NCBI GenBank assembly: GCA_019694335.1
Contig: JAIBCD010000028.1
Coordinates: 1 to 39,693, forward strand
Direction of reading: 5' to 3'
Length of the DNA: 39,693 bases
Source: Rhodospirillaceae bacterium
GTDB taxonomy: Bacteria > Pseudomonadota > Alphaproteobacteria > Rhodospirillales > Rhodospirillaceae
Shown here: one piece after another, positions 8,868-17,256 of the stretch
How the letters are laid out: every line of letters begins with the position of its first letter
Position numbering within the stretch: position 1 is the first letter of the stretch
Notes under the pieces: model-generated
Databases searched by the model: none
Told to the model about the DNA's origin: nothing
The model's input: the letters and a program-made list of their open reading frames with translations, nothing else
Translations under genes and position numbers: made by a program

Positions 8868-9776
8868 TTAGTGACTTAGATATAAGCGGTCGGTCACGAC
8901 TTCGCATTCCAAGCTCTTGCCGGTCATCTGAAAGCGCTTGAGCATGGAACGCCCGACGCGCACGCAGATTTCCCGGGCAAACAGTTTCTCCGGTACCTTG
9001 ATTTCGCAACGATCGGCGCCCGACTTCTTGGATCCGTCGATACTCAAGGCGACAAAGGCGCCGCGCCGTTTGGCGCCTTCCAGCGCAACGAACAGCGCGT
9101 CCAGACTGAAGTTCTGCGCGCCGTAAAGGATGGCTTGGCTGAACGAATACGGCGGGTCGCAATAGACCACATCTCCCTCGCGCACCCGCTTCAGCGATTC
9201 CGCGTATTCCCGATGGAAAAAGCGGGTGCCCGAAACCCGGCGGCGCCATTCATCGACACGCCGGCCAAACGCCGCCGGATGAATGGGAGAGTGAACGCCG
9301 CAAGGAGTCGACATATGTCCATCGCGCATTCGGAACCTGACCACTCCGCCGTAACAGGCGCGGCACAGAAACAGAAGATCCATGGGATTGGCGCCCGCGT
9401 TATAGCGCGCCTTGATGCGCTCATACCGAGAAACTTTATCGCCGCGCTGGAACTCATCCCACCGTTCCGCATACCAGCTCTTCAGAACCTCCGGGTCTTT
9501 CTTAAGCTGCTGCCAGATGCCGATCAGGGGGGCGAAGCAGTCGGCGGCCTCGGCCCGGCGTGGGGCCAGTACGCCCAGCACACCGCCGGCGCCCAGAAAC
9601 GGCTCGTGGTAGGTGCCGAACCGCTCCGGGAAGAATGAAATGATCTCGGGGGCGAAGCGTTGCTTGTTTCCGACCCATTTCAGAAGCTGGCTGCCAAAGG
9701 GCTTGGCCGGGCGCCGCGCGGTCGAGCCCAACGCGGTTTCAGAAGCGGCTTCATCGATAGCTAGGGCGTATTGCAC
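8868..9776 (-). CDS. dam: D12-class N6-adenine DNA methyltransferase (Dam family)
   Basis: A 302-residue DNA adenine methyltransferase. The motifs are in alpha-class order: KWVGNK at 33-38, the SAM-binding EPFLGAGGV at 58-66, FRMRDGHMSTP near 148, and catalytic DPPY at 207-210. The length suits the Dam/D12 family; the recognition site cannot be read from sequence. The start is a GTG at 9776 with GGGGAAAGC just upstream. It sits between ybeY and corC, which are normally adjacent in this class, so it looks inserted. The DNA just upstream is visibly lower in GC. The usual alphaproteobacterial cell-cycle methylase CcrM is a different, beta-class enzyme, so this is an accessory gene. No restriction endonuclease was recognised beside it. 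Confidence 0.9.
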   Translation of the reverse strand: MQYALAIDEAASETALGSTARRPAKPFGSQLLKWVGNKQRFAPEIISFFPERFGTYHEPFLGAGGVLGVLAPRRAEAADCFAPLIGIWQQLKKDPEVLKSWYAERWDEFQRGDKVSRYERIKARYNAGANPMDLLFLCRACYGGVVRFRMRDGHMSTPCGVHSPIHPAAFGRRVDEWRRRVSGTRFFHREYAESLKRVREGDVVYCDPPYSFSQAILYGAQNFSLDALFVALEGAKRRGAFVALSIDGSKKSGADRCEIKVPEKLFAREICVRVGRSMLKRFQMTGKSLECEVVTDRLYLSH

Positions 9777-10060
9777 GCTTTCCCCACGTAAACCTGATCA
9801 GAAAATATTCCATTCCCCCGGGTACAGCGAGAAAAAAGCTTTCGTAATCCCTGCCGTTCGGCATGCGGCCGGACCCCAATCGTACGGCGGTCGTAAAGAA
9901 GCTCATCGAAAAGCACACGGGTGGATTGGAATGCAATTTCGATCCGCGCGCTGACGGTGCCTTCCGGGCGACGGTCAGTCCAATCGCCGTCCGGGACGTG
10001 AAGCTGCGGCCGCGCTTCCACGCATCGCCAAGGCGTGGCGATCAGTCGCCGGGAGCCGCT
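9777..10060. other. Lower-GC stretch between ybeY and dam, no assignable gene
   Basis: This 284-bp stretch is clearly poorer in GC than its surroundings, especially 9781-9850. Short open frames of 61 and 86 codons (minus) and a 113-codon frame (plus, from 9863) overlap each other, and none has a recognisable domain. It may be a remnant of DNA that arrived with the methyltransferase gene, and it probably contains the dam promoter. A GATC lies near 9796, just before dam. Confidence 0.4.
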
Positions 10061-10594
10061 CTAACGGCGCCGCGTGACGCGCGCGACGCCGGGCCGCGCC
10101 AGGTATGGGTTCGGCAGCTTCAGGGCTTCCAGGACTTTGACCTCCAGGCGTTCCATGGCGCGGGCGTCGTCATCCTCTTCATGATCATAGCCCAAGAGAT
10201 GTAGAACGCCATGCACCACGAGGTGGGTGAGGTGTTCGCCCAAGGTCTTGTTTTCGCTCTTTGCGTCGCGGGCGGTGACGTCCTTCGCGATCACCACGTC
10301 GCCGAGGATCGCCTCGCGTGTATCGCCCGGGTCGCCGGTCCAGGCCGGAAACGACAACACGTCGGTAGGCTTGTTCTTGCCGCGGTAGGCCGCGTTGAGC
10401 TTTTTGACCATGGCGTCCGAGGTCAGCACGATCGCCAGTTCGACCGTGCGCGCTTTCGGCTTGCGGCGGGCGGGCGCCGCCTCAAACGCCGCGACCGCCG
10501 CCCGTTTGCAGACCGCCGTTGCCGTGCGCAAGGCGCGCTTCCAGGCCGCGGATACCGCGACATCGATAACCAGCTTTTGTCCGCCTTTGGCCAT
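10061..10594 (-). CDS. ybeY: Endoribonuclease YbeY
   Basis: YbeY is a zinc-dependent RNase acting in 16S rRNA maturation and ribosome quality control. The 177-residue protein has the metal-binding HGVLHLLGYDH with His128, His132 and His138, and the upstream RGKNKPTDVLSFP block that defines the family. The N-terminal 45 residues are Ala/Arg-rich and somewhat extended. The ATG at 10594 lies 7 bp after phoH, consistent with one transcript. Downstream the usual neighbour corC is displaced by the dam insertion. Confidence 0.95.
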   Translation of the reverse strand: MAKGGQKLVIDVAVSAAWKRALRTATAVCKRAAVAAFEAAPARRKPKARTVELAIVLTSDAMVKKLNAAYRGKNKPTDVLSFPAWTGDPGDTREAILGDVVIAKDVTARDAKSENKTLGEHLTHLVVHGVLHLLGYDHEEDDDARAMERLEVKVLEALKLPNPYLARPGVARVTRRR

Positions 10595-10601
10595 GTGATC
10601 C

Positions 10602-11576
10602 CTAACGTTGTTCGTCGTGGTTTCGCGCCGCGTCGCGCCGGTCGTAGGCCTCGACGATACGCGTCACCAGATCGTGGCGCACGACATCGCGCGCGGTGAA
10701 GGTGATACGGCCCACGCCCTCGACGCCGTGCAAGGTCTCGAGCGCGTCCTGCAGGCCGGACGTGGTGCCGCGCGGCAAGTCGATCTGGGAGAGGTCGCCG
10801 GTGACCACCATGCGCGAGTTCTCGCCCATGCGGGTCAGCGCCATCTTCATCTGCATGGTGGTGGTGTTCTGGGCTTCGTCGAGGATGATGAAGGCGTTGG
10901 ACAAGGTGCGCCCGCGCATGAAGGCCAGCGGCGCCACCTCGATCTCGCCGGAGAGCATGAGCTTGGTGACCTGCTCGCCCGGCATCATTTCATGGAGCGC
11001 GTCGTAGAGCGGGCGGAGATAGGGATCGACCTTCTCGCGCATGTCGCCGGGCAGGAAGCCCAGGCGTTCCCCGGCCTCGACGGCGGGCCGCGACAACACG
11101 ATGCGGTCGACGGTGCCGGCGAGTTTCATCGCGACGGCCTTGGCGACGGCGATATAGGTCTTGCCGGTGCCGGCGGGACCGAGCGCGAACACCAGTTCGA
11201 AATCGTTGAGCGCGCGCAAGTACGATGACTGCATCGGCGAGCGCGGCGAGATATGGCGCTTGCGCGTGCGGATGGTGAGATCCTGACCGTCGTTATCCTG
11301 CGCGTCGCCCTCCGCGGCGAAGCGCGCCGCGCTATCGATATCGCCCAGCGTGACGGCGTTGCCGCCGGTGAGGCGCCGGTAAAGCCGGTCGAGCGCGGCG
11401 GCGGCGCGGTCAACCTGGCCGCGCGCGCCTTCGATGGTGATGGTGTTGCCGTGGGCGTGAAGTGCCACGTCCAGGCGCTGTTCCAGGCGCGCGAGATGGG
11501 CGTTGTGCGGGCCGACCAGCTGCTGCAGCAGCGCGTTGTCGGAATACTCGCGGCTGAGATGGAAAGAGTCGTTCAC
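10602..11576 (-). CDS. phoH: PhoH-family ATPase (YbeZ)
   Basis: A 324-residue PhoH/YbeZ ATPase that partners YbeY in RNA metabolism. Walker A GPAGTGKT is at 133-140 and Walker B IILDEAQN near 230-237, with [18 protein letters not shown] and GDLSQIDLP also family-typical. An N-terminal KH-like region (about 10-75) precedes the ATPase. The start is the GTG at 11576, which overlaps the miaB TGA by 4 bp (GTGA). The frame stays open upstream but that part is miaB in another frame. It belongs to the miaB-phoH-ybeY cluster. Confidence 0.95.
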   Translation of the reverse strand: MNDSFHLSREYSDNALLQQLVGPHNAHLARLEQRLDVALHAHGNTITIEGARGQVDRAAAALDRLYRRLTGGNAVTLGDIDSAARFAAEGDAQDNDGQDLTIRTRKRHISPRSPMQSSYLRALNDFELVFALGPAGTGKTYIAVAKAVAMKLAGTVDRIVLSRPAVEAGERLGFLPGDMREKVDPYLRPLYDALHEMMPGEQVTKLMLSGEIEVAPLAFMRGRTLSNAFIILDEAQNTTTMQMKMALTRMGENSRMVVTGDLSQIDLPRGTTSGLQDALETLHGVEGVGRITFTARDVVRHDLVTRIVEAYDRRDAARNHDEQR

Positions 11577-12979
11577 CGGCGTGCGACTTGCGGCTCTTGT
11601 TTTAGACCCGCGCCCGGAAGGCGCGCATCCTCCAAAGTGCCGCCCAGGCTGTTGGTCTCCAGCGTGGTGATGTGCACGGGCACGATCTGTCCGATCAGGC
11701 TGGGATCCGCCATCACGTGCACCGCCTGGAGGTAGGGGCTTTTGCCCACGAGCTGGCCGGGATTGCGGCCGGTGCCGGTGAGCAGCACATCGAAGGTGCA
11801 GCCGACGCTGGCGGCGTTGAAGGCACGCTGCTGGCGCGCGATCAGATCCTGAAGGATCGTGAGCCGCTCGCTTTTCACGTCCTCGGGTACCTGGTCGTCC
11901 ATGGTGCTGGCGGGCGTGCCGGGGCGCGCGCTGTACTTGAAGGTGAAGCACTGGGCGTAGTTCACCTCTGTCGCCAGCGCCAGCGTGTCCTGGAAATCGG
12001 CGTCGGTCTCGCCGGGGAAGCCGACGATGAAGTCCGACGACAGCGCCAGGTCGGGCCGGTGTTTGCGCAAGGTCTCGACGATGCGCAGGTAGTCGGCGCG
12101 GGTGTGGCCGCGGTTCATGGCCTTGAGGATGCGGTCCGATCCGGCCTGCACCGGCAGATGCAGGAACGGCATCATCTGCGGCACGTCGCGGTGGGCTTCG
12201 ATTAGGCTCGCGTCCATGTCGCGCGGATGCGAGGTCATGTAGCGGATGCGGGCGAGGCCTTCGATCTTGGCGAGTTCGCGCACGAGTGCCCCGAGGCCCA
12301 GCGTACCACCGTCAGCGGCCGTGCCGTGATAGGCGTTCACATTTTGACCGAGCAGGGTGATCTCGCGCGCGCCACCGGCCACCAAGCCGCGCGCTTCGTT
12401 CAGGATCGCCGCCACGGGGCGCGAGTATTCCGCACCGCGCGTGTAAGGCACGACGCAGAAGGTGCAGAACTTGTCGCAGCCTTCCTGCACCGACAGGAAC
12501 GCCGCCGGCCCTTCCTGGCGCGGCGCGGGCAGCAGGTCGAATTTGGACTCCACCGGGAATTCCGTGTCGATAAGTTTGCGGTGCTCCGCACCGACACGCT
12601 TGGCTTTCACCTCGCCGATCATTTGCGGCAGGCGGTGGTAGGCCTGCGGGCCGACCACGATGTCCACGAAGGGTGCCCGCGTCATGATTTCGGCGCCTTC
12701 GGCCTGGGCGACGCAACCGGCCACGGCGATGATCAGGTCTTTCTCGCCCTTGAGCGGCCGCAGGCGGCCGAGGTCCGAGAATACCTTCTCGGCAGCCTTC
12801 TCGCGGATGTGGCAGGTGTTGAGGATCACCATGTCGGCGTCCTCGGGGTTTTCGGTGGTGCCGTAGCCCAGGGGCGCCAGCGCATCGGCCATGCGGCTGG
12901 AATCATAGACATTCATCTGGCACCCGTAGGTGCGGATATAGACTTTTTTCTCCGGAGCTTTCTGAGCGGGCGCGGTCAT
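11573..12979 (-). CDS. miaB: tRNA-2-methylthio-N6-dimethylallyladenosine synthase
   Basis: MiaB is a radical-SAM enzyme that methylthiolates i6A37 in tRNAs. The 468-residue protein has the N-terminal UPF0004 domain with cluster ligands Cys20, Cys56 and Cys89, the radical-SAM motif CDKFCTFC with Cys168, Cys172 and Cys175, and a C-terminal TRAM domain (about 390-450). [11 protein letters not shown] and [13 protein letters not shown] match the MiaB subgroup rather than RimO or MtaB. The start is an ATG at 12979, and the stop overlaps phoH. Confidence 0.97.
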   Translation of the reverse strand: MTAPAQKAPEKKVYIRTYGCQMNVYDSSRMADALAPLGYGTTENPEDADMVILNTCHIREKAAEKVFSDLGRLRPLKGEKDLIIAVAGCVAQAEGAEIMTRAPFVDIVVGPQAYHRLPQMIGEVKAKRVGAEHRKLIDTEFPVESKFDLLPAPRQEGPAAFLSVQEGCDKFCTFCVVPYTRGAEYSRPVAAILNEARGLVAGGAREITLLGQNVNAYHGTAADGGTLGLGALVRELAKIEGLARIRYMTSHPRDMDASLIEAHRDVPQMMPFLHLPVQAGSDRILKAMNRGHTRADYLRIVETLRKHRPDLALSSDFIVGFPGETDADFQDTLALATEVNYAQCFTFKYSARPGTPASTMDDQVPEDVKSERLTILQDLIARQQRAFNAASVGCTFDVLLTGTGRNPGQLVGKSPYLQAVHVMADPSLIGQIVPVHITTLETNSLGGTLEDARLPGAGLKQEPQVARR

Positions 12980-13063
12980 AGGCGTTGTTTACCGGGAATG
13001 GCCCGCGAAATCAAAGCGCCACACGTGAAACGGTCGGGTTACACCCGCGAAAACAATATGAAA

Positions 13064-13801
13064 TCAGGCGTTTTCCCGCCCGGCCAGCAGGCGGGCGAAG
13101 CCGTCCCGGGTGATCCGCTCGCAATGGGCCGCCAGTGCCTTGCGGTCGGGAAAATCCGCCGCGGTCACCGGCGGGTGAAAGGTGATTTCGCAGGTGATCG
13201 TGCCCAGTTCCAGGAGGCGGCGCAGGTGCGGGATCAGGTCCATGTCGCCGTACCAGGCGACATAGGGCCGCCAGCCGACCCCCATGGGCATGCCGTTCAG
13301 CCGGGTGTAGGCGATGGACACCGGCTGAATCGTCACGGGCTGTCCGGTTTGCCGCTCCGCCACGGTGAACAGCGCGCTCTTGAAGGGCTTCATGCGGTTG
13401 CCGTCACCCGAGGTCGCTTCCGGAAACATGATCAGGGTGGCGCCGGCGTCGAGCCGTTCCTGGAGCTGGTCACGCGCGGCGCGCGTGGCCTGGCGCTTGC
13501 GGTCGATGAACACGACGCGCGCGATCTTGGACAGCGTGCCGAAGAACGGCCAGCTCGCCAGTTCGGCCTTGGCCACGAATTCTCCTGTGATGGTCGCGCC
13601 CAGGCCGATGATGTCGAAGTAGGAGATGTGGTTGCTGACGATCAGGCGCGGGCGGGCCGTGGCCTGTTCGCCGCGCACGATCAGCTTCAGCCCGAGCAGG
13701 CGGACGAGAAAGCGATAGTAGTCCCGCCGGAGCCGGCCGGAGTCGATGCGCAGGGCGTGCTGAATGAGGGTGAGCCCGGCGGAAAAAACCGCCGTGATCA
13801 C
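13064..13801 (-). CDS. olsA: Lysophospholipid-type acyltransferase, probable OlsA
   Basis: A PlsC-family O-acyltransferase of 245 residues. The catalytic HX4D motif is in SNHISYFDIIGLG, and the second motif reads FPEATSGDGNRMKPFKSALF, where FPEAT replaces FPEGT, as in many OlsA proteins. An N-terminal membrane helix (VITAVFSAGLTLIQHALRI) anchors it. Because it directly follows olsB it most likely adds the ester-linked acyl chain to lyso-ornithine lipid, although 1-acyl-glycerol-3-phosphate acylation is also possible. The first plausible start after the olsB stop is the GTG at 13801; no ATG occurs in frame and no Shine-Dalgarno is evident, so the start is uncertain. Confidence 0.85.
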   Translation of the reverse strand: MITAVFSAGLTLIQHALRIDSGRLRRDYYRFLVRLLGLKLIVRGEQATARPRLIVSNHISYFDIIGLGATITGEFVAKAELASWPFFGTLSKIARVVFIDRKRQATRAARDQLQERLDAGATLIMFPEATSGDGNRMKPFKSALFTVAERQTGQPVTIQPVSIAYTRLNGMPMGVGWRPYVAWYGDMDLIPHLRRLLELGTITCEITFHPPVTAADFPDRKALAAHCERITRDGFARLLAGRENA

Positions 13802-13869
13802 AAAAGTAGCGAGCCGCGCGCCGCTGAGGATCGACCCCCGCGTCGCGTGCGGCAGCGTGACGTTGTCGA

Positions 13870-14967
13870 CTACGATGCTTGCTTGAATGACGCGACCTTG
13901 CGTTCGCCGAGGTCGTAGTGGCGGGTGTAGCGGTCCGCGATCAGGTCGGTCTTGACGATGATGCAGACGTCGGTGGTGTTGAACTGGTGATCGACCACCG
14001 CGCCGTCGCCGATGAAACCGCCCACGCGCAAGTAGCCCTTGAGCAGCGGCGGCAGGCTGGCCAGCGCGCGCTTGGGGTCGATGGACTCCTTGGGCAGCAG
14101 GTTCATGTTCACGAAGCGCTCGGGCAGCGCCTTGGCGCGCAAGGCTTCGGGCGCCAGGTGATAATGATAAAGATAAGACAGCTGCACCGCGATTTTCTCG
14201 GGGTCGGTGCCGTGCAGACTGGCGCAGCCGAACATGAGGTCGACACCGTGGCTGTTCAGGTATTCGGCGATGCCGCGCCACAACAACTGCATGGTGGCAC
14301 GGTCGCGGTAGCCGGCGTCGACGCAGGAGCGGCCCAGTTCCATGACCGTGCCGGGGAAGTTGGCGAGGCGCGACACGTCGTATTCGGACGAGGAATAGAA
14401 ACCGCCGACGCTGCGCACATGTTCGCGGCGCATCACGCGGTAGGTGCCGACCACCTGGCTGCCGCCTTCGCGCCTCTGGTCGACGACGATGAGGTGGTCG
14501 CAGACCGCGTCGTACTGGTCGAAGTCGCGCTGGGTCGCCAGCATCTCGGGCGACGGATGCGCGCCCATCTCTTCGTAGAACACGCGATAGCGCAAGGCCT
14601 GCGCGGCGTCGAGTTCGGCGGCGGAGGTGGCGAGGCGGATGATCTGCGTACCGGCGGTGATCGGTTCGAAGCCGCGCACGCGGCTCGCGGGCCCCGCGCT
14701 CGGCTGCGCGAACACCGGCACCCAGCCGTGGCGCGCGCGCTGCTCGTTCTTGCGGCGCCGGAACAGCTTCAGCGTCAGCGCGATGGTGTCCTTGAGCTTG
14801 GAACCGGTCTTGCGGGTGAGCGACACGGTGGTGGTGAAGGTTTTCTTCGCGGCTTCCGGAATCAATGCAGGTAATAAAACTGTCATATTTTGAGTCCGTC
14901 CGTGCCTAACACGTGCGCGCTGTTTGCGACGTTCTAGAAACTTCAGTGTCGTCTGAAAAAAGTTCAT
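13870..14967 (-). CDS. olsB: Ornithine N-acyltransferase (lyso-ornithine lipid synthase) OlsB
   Basis: A GNAT-superfamily acyltransferase of 365 residues. The core from about residue 110 has RYRVFYEEMGA, SRLANFPGTVMELGRSCVDA and LLWRGIAEYLNSHGVDLMFG, the hallmarks of OlsB, which acylates ornithine from 3-hydroxyacyl-ACP. With olsA it forms the ornithine-lipid pathway, which makes phosphorus-free membrane lipids. The N-terminus is unusual: LKFLERRKQRARVRHG at 8-23 resembles LKLFRRRKNEQRARHG at 66-81, which suggests an internal duplication. Met28 (14886) is an alternative start that would remove the first copy; neither start has a clear ribosome-binding site. Confidence 0.88.
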   Translation of the reverse strand: MNFFQTTLKFLERRKQRARVRHGRTQNMTVLLPALIPEAAKKTFTTTVSLTRKTGSKLKDTIALTLKLFRRRKNEQRARHGWVPVFAQPSAGPASRVRGFEPITAGTQIIRLATSAAELDAAQALRYRVFYEEMGAHPSPEMLATQRDFDQYDAVCDHLIVVDQRREGGSQVVGTYRVMRREHVRSVGGFYSSSEYDVSRLANFPGTVMELGRSCVDAGYRDRATMQLLWRGIAEYLNSHGVDLMFGCASLHGTDPEKIAVQLSYLYHYHLAPEALRAKALPERFVNMNLLPKESIDPKRALASLPPLLKGYLRVGGFIGDGAVVDHQFNTTDVCIIVKTDLIADRYTRHYDLGERKVASFKQAS

Positions 14968-15144
14968 TTCGGTTTTGCGGATGACGCGCGCTCATCACCC
15001 GGTCCGAGTTTTTTTGCGTCCGCGGAAACCTCAAAGGGACCCTTTTAAGTGTCTCTTGTTATTGGCGTTTGCGACTTGGCGGGAGACTAGGCTCCAACCC
15101 ACCTTTATCGCAAGACCATATCCACGAGATTACTAGATGTCGTG

Positions 15145-15627
15145 TTATCGTTCCGTGTCTTTTTCAGCATCTAGTGGTACCACGAACAGCTCCAGCCGGT
15201 GGCCTACCAGTTTGTAACCATGGCTTTTGGCGATTTCGTGTTGCAGGCGCTCGATGTCCTCATTGCGGAATTCCACAACCTTTCCTGAACGCATATCAAT
15301 CAGGTGGTCATGGTGGGTGGCGGGGGTCTCCTCATAGCGGGCGCGGCCGTCGCCGAATTCATGGCGCTCGACGATGCCGGCTTCCTCGAACAGGCGCACC
15401 GTCCGATAAACCGTCGCTATGGAAATGCCCGGATCCTCGGCCACGGATCGCCGGTGAACCTCTTCCACATCCGGATGGTCATGGGAGTCCGACAGCACGC
15501 GCGCGATGATGCGCCGCTGTTCGGTCATCTTCATGCCCTTCTCGGCGCAGACGCGCTCGATCTGGGACGGCTCTCCCTCTCCCCGGCTCTGGCGCCGCCC
15601 GGCTGGCATACCGCTCTCCCTGGTCAT
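15145..15627 (-). CDS. fur: Fur-family metal-responsive regulator (Fur/Mur)
   Basis: A 160-residue ferric-uptake-regulator family protein. The winged-helix domain includes GMKMTEQRRIIARVL and ISIATVYRTVRLFEEAGI, and the metal site region contains HHDHLID at 105-111 and GHRLELFVVPLD. It has a single cysteine (Cys27), so the structural CxxC zinc sites of gamma-proteobacterial Fur are absent, as usual in alphaproteobacteria. There the orthologue can sense manganese (Mur) rather than iron. The ATG at 15627 is used, with Met7 as an alternative. It is divergent from tusA across a 143-bp shared promoter region. Confidence 0.93.
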   Translation of the reverse strand: MTRESGMPAGRRQSRGEGEPSQIERVCAEKGMKMTEQRRIIARVLSDSHDHPDVEEVHRRSVAEDPGISIATVYRTVRLFEEAGIVERHEFGDGRARYEETPATHHDHLIDMRSGKVVEFRNEDIERLQHEIAKSHGYKLVGHRLELFVVPLDAEKDTER

Positions 15628-15770
15628 GAGGACCTAGTTGTGCACTCCACGGGATAAAGTGCAAGGGACTGAAAATTTGAGGAAAATCAGTCGCGAACGA
15701 CTCTCAGCTGGATGTCTTGCGAGGGGGTTCGCGCGTGTATAGGTAGAAGCTTCGCATCTGGAGTTCCGTT

Positions 15771-16025
15771 TTGCAGACCGCCGCGGACACGGCTTATTTC
15801 ATCGATATTACGGCTGAGGTCTGCCCGTTGACCTTTGTCAAAACCAAGCTGCTGCTCGAGAAGATGCCGGCCGGCGCCATCGCCACCGTGCGCTTGAAGG
15901 GTGCGCAGCCCTTGGACAATGTGCCCCGGTCGGTGACGGCCCACGGGCATGAGGTGCTGTCGCTGACGCCGGAGGGCGAAGCCGACCCGCGGCTGCCCCA
16001 TATTCTCACGATCCGCAGACTCTAA
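15771..16025 (+). CDS. TusA-family sulfur carrier protein
   Basis: An 84-residue TusA/SirA-like protein. The sequence DITAEVCPLTFVKTKLLLEK carries the defining Cys-Pro-x-Thr motif with the sulfur-accepting cysteine at residue 18. Such proteins relay persulfide sulfur to tRNA thiolation or other pathways. It starts at TTG 15771 behind GGAG eight bases upstream. Its stop overlaps that of the convergent rimI by 3 bp (16022-16025 region). Which pathway it serves is not shown by the sequence. Confidence 0.88.
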   Translation: MQTAADTAYFIDITAEVCPLTFVKTKLLLEKMPAGAIATVRLKGAQPLDNVPRSVTAHGHEVLSLTPEGEADPRLPHILTIRRL

Positions 16026-16447
16026 AGCGCGCGTTCCATGATGATCGCGTCCGCGCCGCCGGCGTAGTAGCCGGCGCGGCGCCCGCACGGGACAAAGCCA
16101 AAACGGGCATAGAGCGCCAGCGCGGCGGCGTTGTTCGCGGCCACTTCCAGGAACACGCGCCGCGTACCGCCGTCTTGCAGCACACGCAACATCTCGCCGA
16201 GCAGCGCGCCGCCGGCGCCCTTGCGGCGCGCGGCCGGAACGACCGCGAGAGTCAGGATTTCCGCCTCATCCGCGACGGCGCGGGCCAGCAACATTCCCTC
16301 GGGCGGATCGCCCGCCAGCCATCCCGCGACGCCGGGCTGCGACAGCATCGCCGCGAAGGACTCCGCCGGCCACGGATCGGGAAAGCTGGTCGCGTGCAGC
16401 GCCGCGAACATGGGCGTGTCCAAAGGCGTGGCGCCGCGCAAAATCAT
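16022..16447 (-). CDS. rimI: Ribosomal-protein-alanine N-acetyltransferase RimI
   Basis: A 141-residue GNAT acetyltransferase. The acetyl-CoA loop appears as VVPAARRKGAGGALLGEML, followed by RVFLEVAANNAAALALYARF and GFVPCGRRAGYYAGG, which are typical of RimI. RimI acetylates the N-terminal alanine of ribosomal protein S18. It overlaps tsaB by 4 bp, the conserved tsaB-rimI pair of this class. The 3' end overlaps convergent tusA. Confidence 0.92.
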   Translation of the reverse strand: MILRGATPLDTPMFAALHATSFPDPWPAESFAAMLSQPGVAGWLAGDPPEGMLLARAVADEAEILTLAVVPAARRKGAGGALLGEMLRVLQDGGTRRVFLEVAANNAAALALYARFGFVPCGRRAGYYAGGADAIIMERAL

Positions 16448-17100
16448 GGTGTGGGCAAAGTGACGGCGGGCGGGTGCACGTAGACCGGCACAGGCCCCTC
16501 GGGTTGCGGCGCCGCGCGCGCGGCGAGTGCGGCAAGCACGCCGGCGTCGATCAAGCTGTCCGCCGAGGACACCTTCGCACCATTGCCGAGAGTCAGCACG
16601 GCCGTGGCCGCGCCATCACCCACGATCACGACCCGGCTGTTGCCGAGCCACGCGGGCAGGGCGGTGGCGGTCATCGCGACGGGTTGCGCGTGGGGTGTGC
16701 CGTCGGCCTCGAACTGGTGCACGTAAAAATCGCCGCGCTTGGTGTCGATGGCCGCGAGGATGCGCGTCGCCGTGCGGCGTTCGTCTTGCGGCACCGCCGC
16801 CGCCAGCGCGGCGGTGCTCAAGATGCCGACGGCGGGAATCCGCGAGGCGAGGCTGAGCCCGCGCGCCGCCGCCAGACCCGCGCGCACGCCGGTGAAGGAG
16901 CCGGGCCCCACGCTCACCGCGATGCGGTCGAGCGCCTGGAACGCCGTCGCGCCGGCCTTCATGACCCGGTCGATCATGGGCATCAGGGCTTCGGCCTGCC
17001 CGCGCTCCATGCGCTCGCGCTCCTGCGCCAGCACCGTTCCGTCGCGCCACAGGGCGACCGAACAGGCCGGACCGCTGCAATCGAATGCAAGAATCAACAT
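16444..17100 (-). CDS. tsaB: tRNA t6A37 biosynthesis protein TsaB
   Basis: TsaB is the non-catalytic partner that activates TsaD in threonylcarbamoyl-adenosine synthesis at A37 of tRNAs. The 218-residue protein opens with MLILAFDCSGPACSVALW and has SVGPGSFTGVRAGLAAARGL, the ASKHA-fold signature of TsaB. The C-terminal half is shorter than in TsaD and lacks its metal-binding histidines. It is the first gene of tsaB-rimI; tsaD lies in the same window at 23538. The 156-bp gap to divergent ddpX should hold both promoters. Confidence 0.95.
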   Translation of the reverse strand: MLILAFDCSGPACSVALWRDGTVLAQERERMERGQAEALMPMIDRVMKAGATAFQALDRIAVSVGPGSFTGVRAGLAAARGLSLASRIPAVGILSTAALAAAVPQDERRTATRILAAIDTKRGDFYVHQFEADGTPHAQPVAMTATALPAWLGNSRVVIVGDGAATAVLTLGNGAKVSSADSLIDAGVLAALAARAAPQPEGPVPVYVHPPAVTLPTP

Positions 17101-17256
17101 ATGAACACGTCAGGCCGAAGTGGAAGCCGGTTTGGCCGCGAAACCCGCGGCCAATACAAATCCGGAGGCCATCTTCGGTTCAGGGAACCGGAGACAGACA
17201 CCGGCGCAGAATATTCGCTATCATGGGCAACGTCATCCATTCGCAAGTATTAGGTC

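Noticed and set aside
8863-9249. The upstream extension of the corC frame
   Set aside because: It lies wholly inside the methyltransferase gene and has no family similarity; CorC similarity begins after 8862.
11577-11951. The upstream extension of the phoH frame
   Set aside because: It overlaps the coding C-terminus of miaB; the GTG at 11576 with a 4-bp overlap is the natural start.
12227-13918. A 563-codon plus-strand frame opposite miaB and olsA
   Set aside because: Composition is that of a shadow (His/Val/Gly/Asp-rich, no domain), and it spans two well-supported genes and the gap between them.
14968-15144. A possible tRNA or small RNA gene in the olsB-fur gap
   Set aside because: No cloverleaf or T-loop sequence could be aligned; only an AT-richer promoter-like region is visible.
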